Positions 10,957 through 21,723 of a stretch of 64,000 nt of DNA are shown here, in pieces; positions within the stretch are counted from its first letter, which is position 1, and the number at the start of each line of letters is the position of its first letter. The position numbers and the translations under genes were made by a program. The notes beneath the pieces are model-generated. The model had not been told where the DNA came from. It searched no databases and saw only the letters and a list, made by a program, of their open reading frames with translations. This stretch comes from Takashimella koratensis (taxonomy: Eukaryota > Basidiomycota > Tremellomycetes > Trichosporonales > Tetragoniomycetaceae), in the NCBI GenBank assembly GCA_003116875.1, contig BCKT01000010.1, positions 310,001-374,000 on the forward strand, read 5' to 3'.

Positions 10957-11288
10957 TGTGCTAGCAGTGAATGGGGATGAGAGAATGGACGATGAGTATG
11001 AGTAAGCTGTTTGCTGGCGACGGAATGAATGGGAATGTCGACGCGACGAGCGACGAGGACCACGGCAAGGTGTCGTCGGTCCTTAACCGGCAAGGGCACT
11101 CATCGTGGGAAAGCAAAATAGAATCACGTGAGCGTGGGTGCCACCTAGGCTCGGCCTGGCCCGCGCCGGCCGAGGGCAAAGTGGAGGTCCCAGCAACGGG
11201 CAAAGGTGGGTCATCATCGTTTCTGTTCTCACCATCGCCCTATCTCCATCCCCCCTTCTTACCCACCCGACTACTGTCGTTCGTAACC
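10957..11288. promoter_or_regulatory. Divergent promoter region, thiolase / DCAF11
   Basis: 332 bp between two oppositely oriented start codons; both promoters must lie here. No clear TATA box seen. Confidence 0.6.
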
Positions 11289-13912
11289 ATGAGCGACCAG
11301 GACAACCACCCAGACTTAGACGACTTCTACGCCGACGCAGTAGAGGACATGGACGACGAAGATATCTGGGAAGATGACGACGCAAGCCCCGGTCAATTCA
11401 CCTTTCTCGCCGATGAAGTGTACATCGATGATGACGACGTAGAGTATGAGGAGGGCGAAGAGGATGAAGATGATGAAGATGAAGATGGTCTCTACATCCC
11501 CGGGGAAGATGATGAGGACGATGACATGGAGATGGACGATGACGATGACGAAGAGGTGGATGACGAAGAGGCCGAAGGGGAAGGCCAAACTGAGGGTAAC
11601 ATCCAATTCCTCGAACTCGCGGCTCTCATCAACAGCGCTACCAACATCTCCGCTGAGGCTCGCACGAACCTTCTCTCTCGTCTTTTGAACGGTTCTGTCG
11701 GCGGTATTTCGATCAGCAGGGGTGCGACCACCCGATCGCCCGCTGATCGATCGCAGGCGGCCGCGAGGGCAAGGAGAAAGGAGAAGTGGTGGAAGGTCCA
11801 GACCGAGCCGGATCCCAAGGGTGTCAGCCTACTGCGCAGTGGCGAGTTTGGGGCCGTTGGGCCATGGTCCACATCGGGAGCTAGTGGGAGTGGGACAGGT
11901 GGTAGGAGACGGATGAGGAATTGTAATTTCAGGCGGAGGGCTCAGGTCCCACCCCTTTCCGAGGTAAGCTTGGCTATACGACATTGGTGCTCTGAGCCAG
12001 CGCTGACCGCCAACAGCCAACGATCCCAAACACTCCCGGCACAATCGTCGCCACTTACCCTAGTATCCCATACGTGGGTCAATACTGCGGCCCGGACTAC
12101 GGTACCTTCTGTGAGCCTTCATCATTTCATTCCTTCCATGATCAAACTCGAACCCTGACTTATCTTCCTAACTCGTTTCACACCTTTCCACCCACTTTCG
12201 CCCCTTTACCCAAACTGTCGGACTACATCGTTACAACCGACATTTGCCAATAGATACGGCGACGCAATACTTCACTCTCCACTTGTATTCGACTGCAAAA
12301 CCCAAGACGAGCAGGTACCGACACGTCCCGCAGACCACTGGCGCGGAGACAAGTTTGCCGTCGCCTGACTTGCCGGGTGCGGGAGTTGGTGCCGATGACG
12401 ATGACGATGATGATGATGAAGGAGGGTGGGGAGGTTGGTCATTTAGTCGACGAGGCATGGCCGTGGAGGATACGAGTTTGCGCAAGATCAGAGCAATCAA
12501 GGGTGTCGAAGGCCGGTGGACCGTCACCGACGCTGATGCCGATCGGCAGGGTCAGAAGTGAGTGACCATGACCAAGGTCGTGATTTGATGCTAAACATGA
12601 ACTACCTACAGGATGATTTACTCCTCGATCACACCATACGTCCACATGATCAACATGTCGGAACTCGATGCTGAACATCACGAGCTCAATTTCTCGTCTC
12701 GACGCGAACGCACCGGTGGACTCGGGTTCTACCAACGAGACTTTGGAGTGAGTCAGCCTCCAGAATGTTTCGGCGTGAGCTGACTCCGTCCAGATCTGGA
12801 GTATCAGGTTCTCCGCAGACGGTAAAGAAGTCATCGCGGGAGCTGGTGACGGTAACATTATGGTTTACGATATTGAATCGGACCAGCGTACTCTAAATGT
12901 GCATGGCCATGACGACGATGGTGAGTTGCGGTCACCGCCCACCCAAAAATGTACACCTCCGCTAACTCGCGTAGTCAACGGAGTATGCTTCGCCGACGAA
13001 AGCTCTACCAACATCCTTGTTAGTGGGAGTGACGATGGCTACGTCAAAGTCTGGGATCGTCGTTCCCTCTCCTCCTCGACTCCATCCGGTATCCTCGCCG
13101 GCGCGACCGAGGGTATCACCTACGTCTCGCCCAAGGGTGACGGACGATACGTTGTCGCAAACTCGAAGGACCAAGCGGCAAGGTTGTACGATCTGCGCAA
13201 GATGAGGAGCTGGTCAGAATTTGAAGGGGAGAAGAATGCTGCGTACAAGTACGGCCAGTCGAACTTTGACTGTAAGTGTTATGCGAAAGTACTCAAGAGA
13301 GTGCTGGCATTGACCCCTCTCGCTAGACCGCGACTCGATGTACAGGAGACCAGAGCGATCGGCGCACCCGAAAGATTGCTCAGTCATGACGTTCCGTGGA
13401 CACTCGGTTCTTCGCACATTGATTCGATGCCACTTCAGTCCGGCCGAGTCGACTGGCCAATCTTACATCTACTCTGGCAGGTACGTGCTACTCACCAGCT
13501 GCATACACCTGTCCATGAGCTGATCCCTCGCAGTGCCGACGGCCTCATCCATATCTGGTCGTTGGATGGTCGAGTTGTTCAAGTCTTGAACCGCGCCGAA
13601 TCTGCTCCTCTCCGTCAAGCCGGGTCCAGTGGCGAGTATACCGACCCGTCCGCTCCTGAGCCTCGCACTCGTGGCAATCGCCCTGCCCGTCTGGGCGCCA
13701 ACGCCTACGAGGCTTACGGCTTGAACTGGACCGTGCGCGACGTCGCATGGCACGCGTTTGAACCGACGCTCATGTCGACATGCTGGGAGGTCGAGGCGCA
13801 GTACCGTCGTGGAGGCAGTCTTGCCAAGCACGAGTGGAAGGGACTCGGTAAAGGCGGACTCAGGAGGATGGAGGACTGGGTGGAGAAGTCGGTCGCGGAG
13901 GCCCAAGCGTGA
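11289..13912 (+). CDS. DCAF11/WDR23-like WD40 protein (CUL4-DDB1 substrate receptor)
   Basis: Probable substrate receptor of a CUL4-DDB1 ubiquitin ligase. Start MSDQDNHPDLDDFYADAVED; residues up to about 105 are extremely acidic (DDDDVEYEEGEEDEDDE and more). The following part carries QFLELAALINSATNISAEARTNLLSRLL, PGTIVATYPS, YVGQYCGPDYGTF and then IEGRWTVTDA-type text, all hallmarks of the DCAF11/LEC14B family. WD repeats follow: IRFSADGKEVIAGAGDGNIMVYD, NILVSGSDDGYVKVWDRR, YVVANSKDQAARLYDLRK, FSPAESTGQSYIYSGSADGLIHIWSL. WDRR and YDLRK are DWD-box-like DDB1 contacts. It ends HEWKGLGKGGLRRMEDWVEKSVAEAQA. About nine short introns. Confidence 0.85.
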
Positions 13913-14156
13913 CGTGGGCGTGTGTCGATCTGAAAAGAAGAACAAACAAGTTACCTCGTACAATAGAGTTGTACATCAAGTTTCGAGTCGTCGCTTTCAT
14001 TTCCTGATTTACTTTCCCTTACCAGTTGCCATTCCTTTTGTAGCCGCCCCGTTTTTCGTTCATCATGTATGCGTTGCGATAATCATGATAACAGCGTTTG
14101 ATACATCATTCACACTTAGGGGTGCATACCCTACGTTACAAGTACGAGATCTAGCT

Positions 14157-14554
14157 TTACATTCCCGATACTCTGGCTTGGACTAACACCGCGATATCGG
14201 AGTAGATCATGGAGAGGTTGAACATGTTTGCGTCGCCATCAAGTGCATCCGAAAAGATACCCTTGGTCGCAGTTGTGTAGTTGTACACTGCGTAATAAGT
14301 GTCTTTCTGCAAAATCTTAGAAGTAGTGGTGGAGAGGAGAATGGTCGCGTCGGTGACGAGCAAGTAGAGGTGACCCTCTTTACATGGCGTGAGCGGTCAA
14401 CAGTGAAAGATGCGTTGAGAAAGTTAGGCTTTCACTCACCGATGGTAGCGACATCGACAATACTCCTGCCATCGTTGATGTTATAATTGGCGACAGTATT
14501 GTTGGTGAGGAAAGCCAGCCCCATTTCAATAGTCCCGCCCGTAATCATGGCCAT
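14157..14554 (-). CDS. Orphan small protein, copy 1 of a tandem pair
   Basis: Not recognised. Two exons: MAMITGGTIEMGLAFLTNN with VANYNINDGRSIVDVATI, then after a GTGAGT-CATGTAAAG intron EGHLYLLVTDATILLSTTTS, KILQKDTYYAVYNYTT and DALDGDANMFNLSMIYSDIAVL. About 115 residues. The second exon has a clear paralogue 1 kb away on the same strand (15151-15435). No signal peptide or known motif. A start at the second Met (MITGG) is equally possible. Confidence 0.5.
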
Positions 14555-15150
14555 GTTCAGAATGTGCGCTCAAGGGATCCCCCGCGCGTTGATGTATGGA
14601 GTGCCACGGGGGGAAATTCAAGGAGAAAGCCCGCAGCTGCATTCAAAGAGGATCGCAATATGTTACACAGGGAGAGCAAGGATATTCTTCAAAGGGAAAG
14701 TTGAAATCCTCGACTGGTGACTTTCAGGAGAAGTCCATCATATGAAAGGACGGTTTCAGATTTACAAGGAGTTCACGCGCAGAGATAGGTGACAGTACCT
14801 CTTTTTATCATATCTTCGTGTTTCACCTGGCTCAGTATCTGTGGGCAAGCTCTCCCTGTCTGTCGCGTCCGTTGAGCAACGACCCCGACATCATCCCGAA
14901 GACGACTTCCTGCAATAAGGTAGCAATATCCGGGTACTTTATGTGGGGGGGAGGCCTCAACAGTTTGTGTTACCTTTCGGAGCAGTAAAGAAGCTCGTTC
15001 CCGAGGAAGCGTGGATGGTGCAGGTAAGGACGGAGTAGTGAAGATCCTGGTGGGAACGTGTATCGGGGTATGCGACAGTGTACAGAATGATGGAAGAGGG
15101 CTGTCGTATGGCTTATCCATGATCATCGCTTCTCCCGCCACTCTCCTCAT
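14555..15150. other. Intergenic between the two orphan paralogues
   Basis: No convincing coding signal. Upstream flank of copy 1 and 3' flank of copy 2. Confidence 0.45.
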
Positions 15151-15435
15151 TTACAGTACTTCCTCAGGTGTGCATAACAGTGCAATACATGGATTCGCAA
15201 ATTTTAAATTGGTTGCTTTGCCTTGAGCGATTGTTGCAATATCCGTCCACACCGTGGAGAGGTTGAGAAGATTTGCGTCTCCATCAAGCGCGTCCAAAAA
15301 TACCATCTGGGTTTCTGTAGTGTAGTTACATACCGCGTAATACGTCTCTTCCTGGAGGACCTTGGACTTCGGCGTCGTAAGAAGAGTGGTGGCGCTTGTG
15401 ACAAGCGACATGCGAAGACCCTCTGTACATAGCGT
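15151..15435 (-). pseudogene. 5'-truncated paralogue of the 14.2-kb orphan
   Basis: Matches the second exon of the neighbouring orphan: EGLRMSLVTSATTLLTTPKS, KVLQEETYYAVCNYTTETQ and DALDGDANLLNLSTVWTDIATI line up with EGHLY..., KILQKDTYYAVYNYTT and DALDGDANMFNLS. The splice acceptor CTATGTACAG just before it is kept. No nearby upstream exon equals MITGGTIEMGLAF; a weak candidate, MIVTQSVRGGVAYAVLAN, lies about 400 bp further up near 15906. So this is either a truncated copy or a gene with an unusually long first intron. Confidence 0.5.
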
Positions 15436-16543
15436 CAGAACAAGGAAGGCTACTGTGACTCTGAGGGAGATAGAGGAAGAAGAAGAGGATCCAGCCTGGA
15501 GGGGTCTCTACCCCCTGTAATTTACCCTCCACCCACCCCCATGCATGAAAAGTACTAGGGAAGTGTAAAGGCAGCCTAGGAGGTGCTCAACCCCGTGTGC
15601 ATCGAAGGAAGGAGCGTGGCCACAAAGTGGAAGCCCAACAGGCTCTGGGAAGTTGTTCCCGACGTGTGTCTGAAACAGGAGACCGAGCACAAGGATGCAA
15701 GAAGCGCCGTAGGTTTTGGGCTCAAGGGAAGGTGTGAGGAGATCTTCGGGCGAAAGGATCGCTGGGAAATGAGAATGTGAGAATGCGGTTTCTCTTGGAC
15801 ATTCCCACATACATCACTAGGAGCCTTACTGCCACGTGAGCATAGATTGTGCTTATCCGGATTGGCTAAGACGGCGTATGCAACCCCGCCCCTAACGGAC
15901 TGAGTGACGATCATCGCATCTTTGTGCTCCAGTACTTGTGGGGATGGGTACAGAAAAGGCCGCGTCAGCGAGAACTGAACGCGATCCTTGGTGTCTTTCG
16001 TGACAAGGGGAGTGGGCGACACACAGCAGTACTTGCTGAGTGGCAGCCCGCTTACTCCCAAAGCATCTATGGCGTCGTTTCAGACCCCGATAAAAGTCTA
16101 GACCCGGCTTTTCGATAGCGGTATGACCAGCTACCTTTGACGCCAATCAGCATTCAAAGGAGTACCCTACAGAGTCTTGCTGGCCATATCGCTAGTCTTC
16201 CTTTATGCCGTGGTTTTAGGAGAGCTCGCTCCCGCTATTCAGAAAGTTTTCCCGATAGGATAAAGCTGAACGGTTTTGTATGAGAGCCGCGACCTCCCCA
16301 ACTACCCCCCCACAGTTCGTCAAAACTACTCGCAACATCCCGCGTATCCCGCATATTTTCTCAACACAGGGCTCAATCGACCAATTTAACTGGAATGCCA
16401 AATCGCAGCGCCTCTGAGATGGAAATGGGGACCAACCCCAGCTCTTCGTCTTGGACGGGAGGGTTCTTAAGCCTCCCAGATCATGAAACCCTCTCTTCCG
16501 CGTTTACTCAACCACGGCCAATACTCTCAAAGGGACAGTCGCC
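15436..16543. other. Intergenic, 1.1 kb
   Basis: No supported gene. A long minus-strand open frame (15576-16061) shows no family signal; it contains the weak exon-1 candidate for the 15.3-kb copy. Confidence 0.4.
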
Positions 16544-16705
16544 ATGACGCTTTCTGTTTGGACAAGGACGGTGGACGCGCTTGCTAAGCGGTTGATGGAA
16601 ACTGATGAAGATGGAGATGATCATTTGGGCATTCTCGGAAAAACTCCGGAGATCCAGAAAAGCGAGTCTTCGATTCCTGTCACCACGGCAGAGAGTATGT
16701 GCTGA
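16544..16705 (+). CDS. Possible short orphan ORF
   Basis: 53-codon frame, MTLSVWTRTVDALAKRLMETD then EDGDDHLGILGKTPEIQ, ending ESMC. It ends in a GAGTATGTGCTGA context that also looks like a splice donor (GTATGT), so a longer spliced gene is possible. Its charged, soluble composition and its place before two similar small genes favour a real gene; support is weak. Confidence 0.28.
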   Translation: MTLSVWTRTVDALAKRLMETDEDGDDHLGILGKTPEIQKSESSIPVTTAESMC

Positions 16706-17102
16706 AATTGTCTGTACATTTGCAAGCCTTAGTCAGTGAAAGGGTATCTCATGAAAGATTTGATGCAATGTTTTCCTGCTTGATATAGTGTCTTCAGCTT
16801 TCGTTTCTGGGTCACGATTAAGGCAATCCGTGGTCTTGAGTCATCTTCACCAGACTGATAGCTGTTCTTTTGCCACGGCAACATCCAACGCCCTACAAGC
16901 CAACTCTCACCCGACCAATGATGACGCTCCTTTCTATGTTTGTGGAGCCGACCAAGTCACACTTCAACGGAGGGTATCAAAAAGGATGTCTTGCGGAGTC
17001 TGTCGGTGATTCAAAATTCCAAGAGCGACCGGTGATTTTCGTTTCCTACATGATATGCTGACCATTTTCACCCTCACCTATCCACATAACAGAGTCAGCA
17101 CA
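16706..17102. other. Intergenic
   Basis: No supported gene. The 3' end is the leader of the 17.1-kb gene; its last bases GTCAGCACAATGTC are nearly the same as those before the 18.1-kb paralogue. Confidence 0.4.
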
Positions 17103-17524
17103 ATGTCAACCGACCAGCATTCTCACGCTCTCACTACGTCGGCCGTGACAGACGATACAGTCACCGCTCTGGTCCAGGCCACGGAGACTCAAAACCAATC
17201 CGAAGCAACCAACATTGCGTCTTCGGTGTGGGCTAATCGACTTGATCTGTTCAAACGCACCGTCGGCAAGATTGTATTTACAGTTGACAAGTCTGCGCCC
17301 AAGGTTTCAGTTCTTGGGGTAGGATATATTTTCTTAAAAAACTTGCGGAGAACTTGAGCATGGACCCCAGCGAGTGGGAAGAAGTTCGCACCGCTTGGGA
17401 GTTGACCGAGGTCGATTTGGATGAGATTGACCAAGAGTTGAAAAGAGTCAAGGAGCGAGAAGAGCTGAGACCGTCTGCCAGATCATTGACCAGAGACGGA
17501 GAGGGCGCGCCGGAGCAGGGGTAG
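17103..17524 (+). pseudogene. Frameshifted orphan, paralogue of the 18.1-kb gene
   Basis: Zero frame: MSTDQHSHALTTSAVTDDTV, LVQATETQNQSEATNIASSVW, NRLDLFKRTVGKI and GVGYIFLKNLRRT, then TGA. Read in the -1 frame from 17342 it continues LAENLSMDPSEWEEVRTAWE, LTEVDLDEIDQELKRVKERE and ends GEGAPEQG with TAG at 17522-17524. This is the continuation expected from the 18.1-kb paralogue (FLKQLAENLQMSEKEWSEVQ). The shift falls exactly at 17336-17342, A AAA AAC in phase with the codons TTA AAA AAC. Options: a broken gene, a base-call error in the six-A run, or real -1 frameshifting. Described as found; not repaired. Confidence 0.55.
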
Positions 17525-18100
17525 GATTGAGGCGGCCGGAAACCCTTTCAACCGCCTGTGTGAGTCGCCTCAAGTGAGGGAAGCGAATGGTTAGGGTGGA
17601 CTGTGAGCCGAGGCTGGTGACATATCTTTAGCAGACAGATTCATAGGTGTCCTTCTTCTTGCGAAGGCATTTTGCGTTGTGTTTATGGTGATGCACACAT
17701 GCAGGAGAAAATTACTTGAGCCACCGTCCAGTCCTTGAAACTCATTTCGTATTGCAGGGAGACTGACCTCGGTTGGCTATGCATTGGGATAGAATCTAGT
17801 ATCGGCCAAGTGAAATCGCTTTCTTGTCAAATGTCTGCCATGCCCAATGTGTGGACATGCGCCTTCCTCCTATTCCGCTCTCCGCGAAGAGCAAACACAG
17901 ACCCGTAATGGTCCCCTAGTCTCCGGGTTCGGGACCAAGTCAGAGGTCAACGGAAACCACGTCAAAGGATTCATAGCACCGACGGAGAAATTTTATTGTC
18001 CGGCTCATGAGAGCTGATGGTAAACCACATAAAGCTCCCTCAAACTGTCGTCTCACTGTGTATCTCTCTGCTATTTAAGAACAGCAACCAACTCAGCACA
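17525..18100. other. Intergenic with part of a duplicated 3' flank
   Basis: No gene seen. Positions 17647-17697 resemble 19171-19224 (shared TTATGGTGATG core), so the duplication reaches beyond the coding region. A TATTTAA element lies about 30 bp before the 18101 ATG. Confidence 0.45.
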
Positions 18101-18496
18101 ATGTCGACTGCACAACAGACCTACAACACCTCTCTGTCGAGCGTGGCTGACAAGACGGTCACCGAACTCGTTGATGCCGTGAAGACCGAAGACCAGTCCA
18201 AGGCAACTGAGATTGTGTCATCCGTGTGGAATAATCGAATCAGCCTCATCCAATGCACAAGCAGCAGGATGGCGACGACAATTGACAATGGCATTGCCAA
18301 GCTTAGTAGGGCAACGTACCAATTTCTCAAGCAACTTGCTGAGAATCTGCAAATGTCGGAAAAAGAGTGGTCAGAAGTTCAGATTGAACCAGATTATGAT
18401 GATCCTTCAGATTCAGAGGTGGACGCGCAGCTCAGAGGTAGCGCGAGTTCACTCGTCACGCATGTTGCTCTGAACCAACAACCGGGTCTTGACTAG
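18101..18496 (+). CDS. Orphan protein, intact copy
   Basis: Not recognised; 131 residues, no intron needed. MSTAQQTYNTSLSSVADKTV, ELVDAVKTEDQSKATEIVSSVW, NNRISLIQCTSSRMATTIDNG, YQFLKQLAENLQMSEKEWSE, then an acidic DYDDPSDSEVD tail. Amphipathic helices suggest a small helical protein. It is paralogous over most of its length to the frameshifted frame at 17103-17524; both have the same leader CTCAGCACA or GTCAGCACA before the ATG. Confidence 0.6.
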   Translation: MSTAQQTYNTSLSSVADKTVTELVDAVKTEDQSKATEIVSSVWNNRISLIQCTSSRMATTIDNGIAKLSRATYQFLKQLAENLQMSEKEWSEVQIEPDYDDPSDSEVDAQLRGSASSLVTHVALNQQPGLD

Positions 18497-19482
18497 GTCC
18501 TTCCTTGCTTTTGTGGCATGAGGTCGCAAACCGTTTTTCAGAAAGGGAAAAAGTCTGAAGCAGCAAAGGTGAAAGTGTTGATAGTTATCATAGGCTGAGT
18601 CCATACTCACATTGCGGTTGGATCTGAATCTCATTAAAACATAGGCGACGAAGATGTTACGTACACGTCGACTCCATCATGCTCAAGGCAGACCTAGGCG
18701 AAGCCGGCTGGACGTGCCACACGCAGCTGCCACCGGCCACCGAGCAACCAACGGCAAAACCTTTCCTTTGACCGCGGAGCTGTAGGAATAACAATTGGTC
18801 CACGCTCATGTAGTTATACTGCCTCGTTTTCTCTGGTTACTGTACATTTCGCCAGACAGGCTGGGGGATTGTGAGCCGAGGCATTTGGAAACATTGCTTT
18901 AAGAGGGAGAGTCATAAGGTAGATGTGATGCTGGGTATCGCTGGTGGGTCCCTTCGGTAGACCGTAGAAGTAGTTACGATGAAAGTATTGGCTGTTACAG
19001 AATATAACATTCGATGAGGAGTATCGAGTCTGGCACTGGACCGTATTTATATGCCACGGTCTTGCTACGGATACTCCCATCTCTCGCCGAATGTGGTAGG
19101 TCTCAGTCCTTGGGTGGCGTTTTCCGTAATGGTAGTTTACGGCCGCGTAGGCCGGTGTCCGTGACAGTAGATGTCCTGCTTCTTGCTGGGGCATGTTGCG
19201 TTGTCCTTATGGTGATGTACTCGCTGTGTCGTCGGTGGCATTGCATCAGAGGCAAGCAGCCTCCCCGCCCTTTCGCGGAGCTCATGACACTGTGAACACT
19301 CAGCCTGAAAGAACTAACGACGTTTGCCGTCAAATGCCGCATGGAACTCCGCTCTTTCACTCGTGGTGTCCATTCCAACCTCTCCCCCCCCCGCTCCCCT
19401 CCCCCTCCCTTTACCAAATGGGTACACTATATAGACTCTCCTTGACTGTGACAACCACTCAACGAACTATACACGCCTCCAA
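18497..19482. other. Intergenic, about 1 kb, with duplicated fragment
   Basis: No supported gene. It contains 19171-19224, similar to the 3' flank of the 17.1-kb gene, so a third, decayed copy of that unit may have been here. It ends in a pyrimidine-rich promoter with a TATA box. Confidence 0.4.
19427..19434 (+). promoter_or_regulatory. TATA box of the 19.5-kb small gene
   Basis: ACTATATAG about 50 bp before the first ATG (19483), preceded by a C-rich pyrimidine tract. Confidence 0.55.
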
Positions 19483-19779
19483 ATGAGATCAAGCTCCTTA
19501 CTCTTTCAAAGCATCCACATACATACTGCCGATTTTGTGATCATGAGTCCATCGCAAGCGGGTTACGACCTCGAGTCCCAGCAAACCGCGGCAGAGAGAA
19601 CAACGGCCAGCCCCGATGCCCGTACCAGCTCGAATACGGAAGCTGCAACCACATCCACTGCCGCCTCGACTCCATCAACAACGGTCACCCGCACCGCCTC
19701 GTGGAGCACCGCGGCAAAAGCTACGGTGACATTTGTGACCGAGCTGTCGAAAAATCTGAACCCACCCGACGACGACTAG
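19483..19779 (+). CDS. Small Ser/Thr-rich orphan protein
   Basis: Not recognised. Two in-frame starts: 19483 (MRSSSLLFQSIHIHTADFVI) or 19543 (MSPSQAGYDLESQQTAAERT). The body is Thr/Ser/Ala-rich (TEAATTSTAASTPSTTVTRT) and ends AKATVTFVTELSKNLNPPDDD. Strong TATA box and short leader. The end LSKNLNPPDDD is loosely like LAENLSMDPSE of the 17-18 kb family, so it may be a distant member (inference). Confidence 0.5.
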   Translation: MRSSSLLFQSIHIHTADFVIMSPSQAGYDLESQQTAAERTTASPDARTSSNTEAATTSTAASTPSTTVTRTASWSTAAKATVTFVTELSKNLNPPDDD

Positions 19780-19990
19780 AATCGGCAGCTGATACCATCC
19801 CTGTGATCTTCATGTTGTCATTGTCCTGAGCAGGGCATGCCAAACCGAGTCTCCCTTTGATTTCATACAAATAGCATGTATTATTGCAAACGAGATGAAG
19901 CCTAAATTTACAAACGAGCCTTGATCCCTGAAAATCTTATTTTTGCTTGGAGTATGGGTTATGATGTTATGAGGGCGAGGTGAGCTCGGT

Positions 19991-21723
19991 TTAACCCTCA
20001 CGGGCGACCTCCTCCATAGCCTGAGTGAAGATGTCCATGGCGGTGGCCATCTCGCTCTCGCTGACGACAAGGGGCGGGATGAATCTGGACCAGGTGTTAG
20101 TTGAGCACATCGGATTCTTGGAGGTTTCAACTGAGCGACGCTTGACTCACCGGATGGTGTCAAAGCACGAGGTAGTGAGGATCATCAAACCCTTCTCGAT
20201 ACACTTGTCCTGAACGCGCTTGCCAATCTTCTCGGGGACGCTCTTGCCCTCAGCACCCTCGAGGGTGAGGGCGTCGGCGCCGTTGCGGAACTCGACAGCG
20301 ACCATGAGACCCTGACCACGAACGTCGGCGATGAGGTGCGAGGTCTTGGGGGACTTCTGGAGAGCGTGAAGGGTAGAGAACATCTGCTCGGAGCGGGCGT
20401 TGACGTTCTCGATGATAGGGGTGGTCTTGAAGACCTCGGTGACGGCGACACCAGCGGCGCAGGCGACAGCGTTACCAGCATAGGTACCGCCCTGGTAAAG
20501 TTAGCCAAGCACACGAGCAGAAAAGAGAGGGTTACTCACAATCGAGCCGACCTCCTGGGTGTCCATGAGCTCCTTTCGGCTGGCAACACCAGAGAGGGGG
20601 TAGCCGTTGGCGAGACCCTTGGCGAAGACCATGACATCGGGACGGAGACCCTCGGTGTGCTGGGTAGCGAAGAGCTTGCCGGTACGGCCGAAACCAGTCT
20701 GGACCTCGTCGATGACGAGGAGGATGCCGTGCTTGTCGCAGAAGTCACGGAGGAAGCGGAGGTACGCCGGGGGAGCCGGGACGTAACCACTAATAAGTTA
20801 GCTTGGGCAGTGGGAAGGAGGACTCACCCCTCGCCGATAACGGGCTCGATGAAGAGCGCAGCGACGTCAGTCGGCGCAGTCTGGGTCTTGAAGAGGAGCT
20901 CAAACTGGTAGATAGCAGCCTTGACGAGCTCGTCCTCCGGGGTCGAGGCCGGGAGGCCGAGAGAGTGCCAGTAAGGGAAAGGAACAGCGTAGACACCGTT
21001 CTGCAAACAGATCAGCAACGTGTACCCTGAGGCTCAAGGAGGGGGTGACTCACCATGGTAGGGCCGGTGTGCTGGGTGTAGATCGGCTTGGAGCGGGTGA
21101 TGCCGCTAGCACCGTGGGTACGGCCGTGGTAAGAGCCGATCATGGCGACGATGTTGTTACGGCCGGTAGCACGCTTGACGAGCTTGAGAGCCATCTCGAT
21201 AGCCTCGGAACCCGAGTTCCAGAGGAAGAAGGTGTCGAGGCTCGGGTGGGGCATGAGAGGGAGGAGCTCCTGGGTGAGCTTGAGGTAAGGAGCGGAGAAG
21301 GCAATGCTGCACTGGACGTGGGAGATTTGCTGCGCCTGGTGGATGACGGCAGAGGTGATGGTCGGGTGGCAGCTGGTGATGTCAGCGCGAGAGTTGGGAA
21401 TTTACTCACTGGCCGAGGTTGGTGACTCCGATACCCGAGGTAAAGTCGAGGAACTCGTTGCCCTTCTCGTTCCAGACCTTGACGCCCTCACCCTTGACGA
21501 GGACGTGGTCACGGAGCCTGCCGAGGCCCGCAGCAACGTGCTGCTTGCCAAACTCGACGAGGGGAGCGTAGTCGGCGGCGGTTGGGGTAGCAATGGGCAT
21601 GCTGGGCGGGGTGAAGTGGGTCGAAGGGGTGGTGGAAGTAGTAGTGAGAGTAGCAAGGGAGCGAGCGTAAGCTGGCTTGAGGTTGAACTGACGAAGACGG
21701 AGGGGGCGAACGAGGGAAGCCAT
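19991..21723 (-). CDS. 4-aminobutyrate aminotransferase (class III, PLP)
   Basis: Transfers the amino group of GABA to 2-oxoglutarate, giving succinate semialdehyde; GABA shunt and nitrogen use. [21 protein letters not shown] is an Arg-rich presequence fitting mitochondria. Class III landmarks in order: [75 protein letters not shown], and the PLP lysine in [16 protein letters not shown], then [13 protein letters not shown] and [16 protein letters not shown]. It ends [13 protein letters not shown] and TAA at 19991-19993. The glycine-rich, bacterial-GabT-like form rather than the animal form. About six introns. Confidence 0.9.

Noticed and set aside
15576..16061. 161-codon minus-strand ORF
   Set aside because: No family, no splice partner, unremarkable composition; kept only as a possible site of a weak exon-1 candidate.
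17322..17342. Very short AT-AC intron (ATATATTTTCTTAAAAAAC) as an explanation of the 17.3-kb frameshift
   Set aside because: About 19 nt is too short for any known spliceosomal intron, despite the U12-branch-like TTTTCTTAA.
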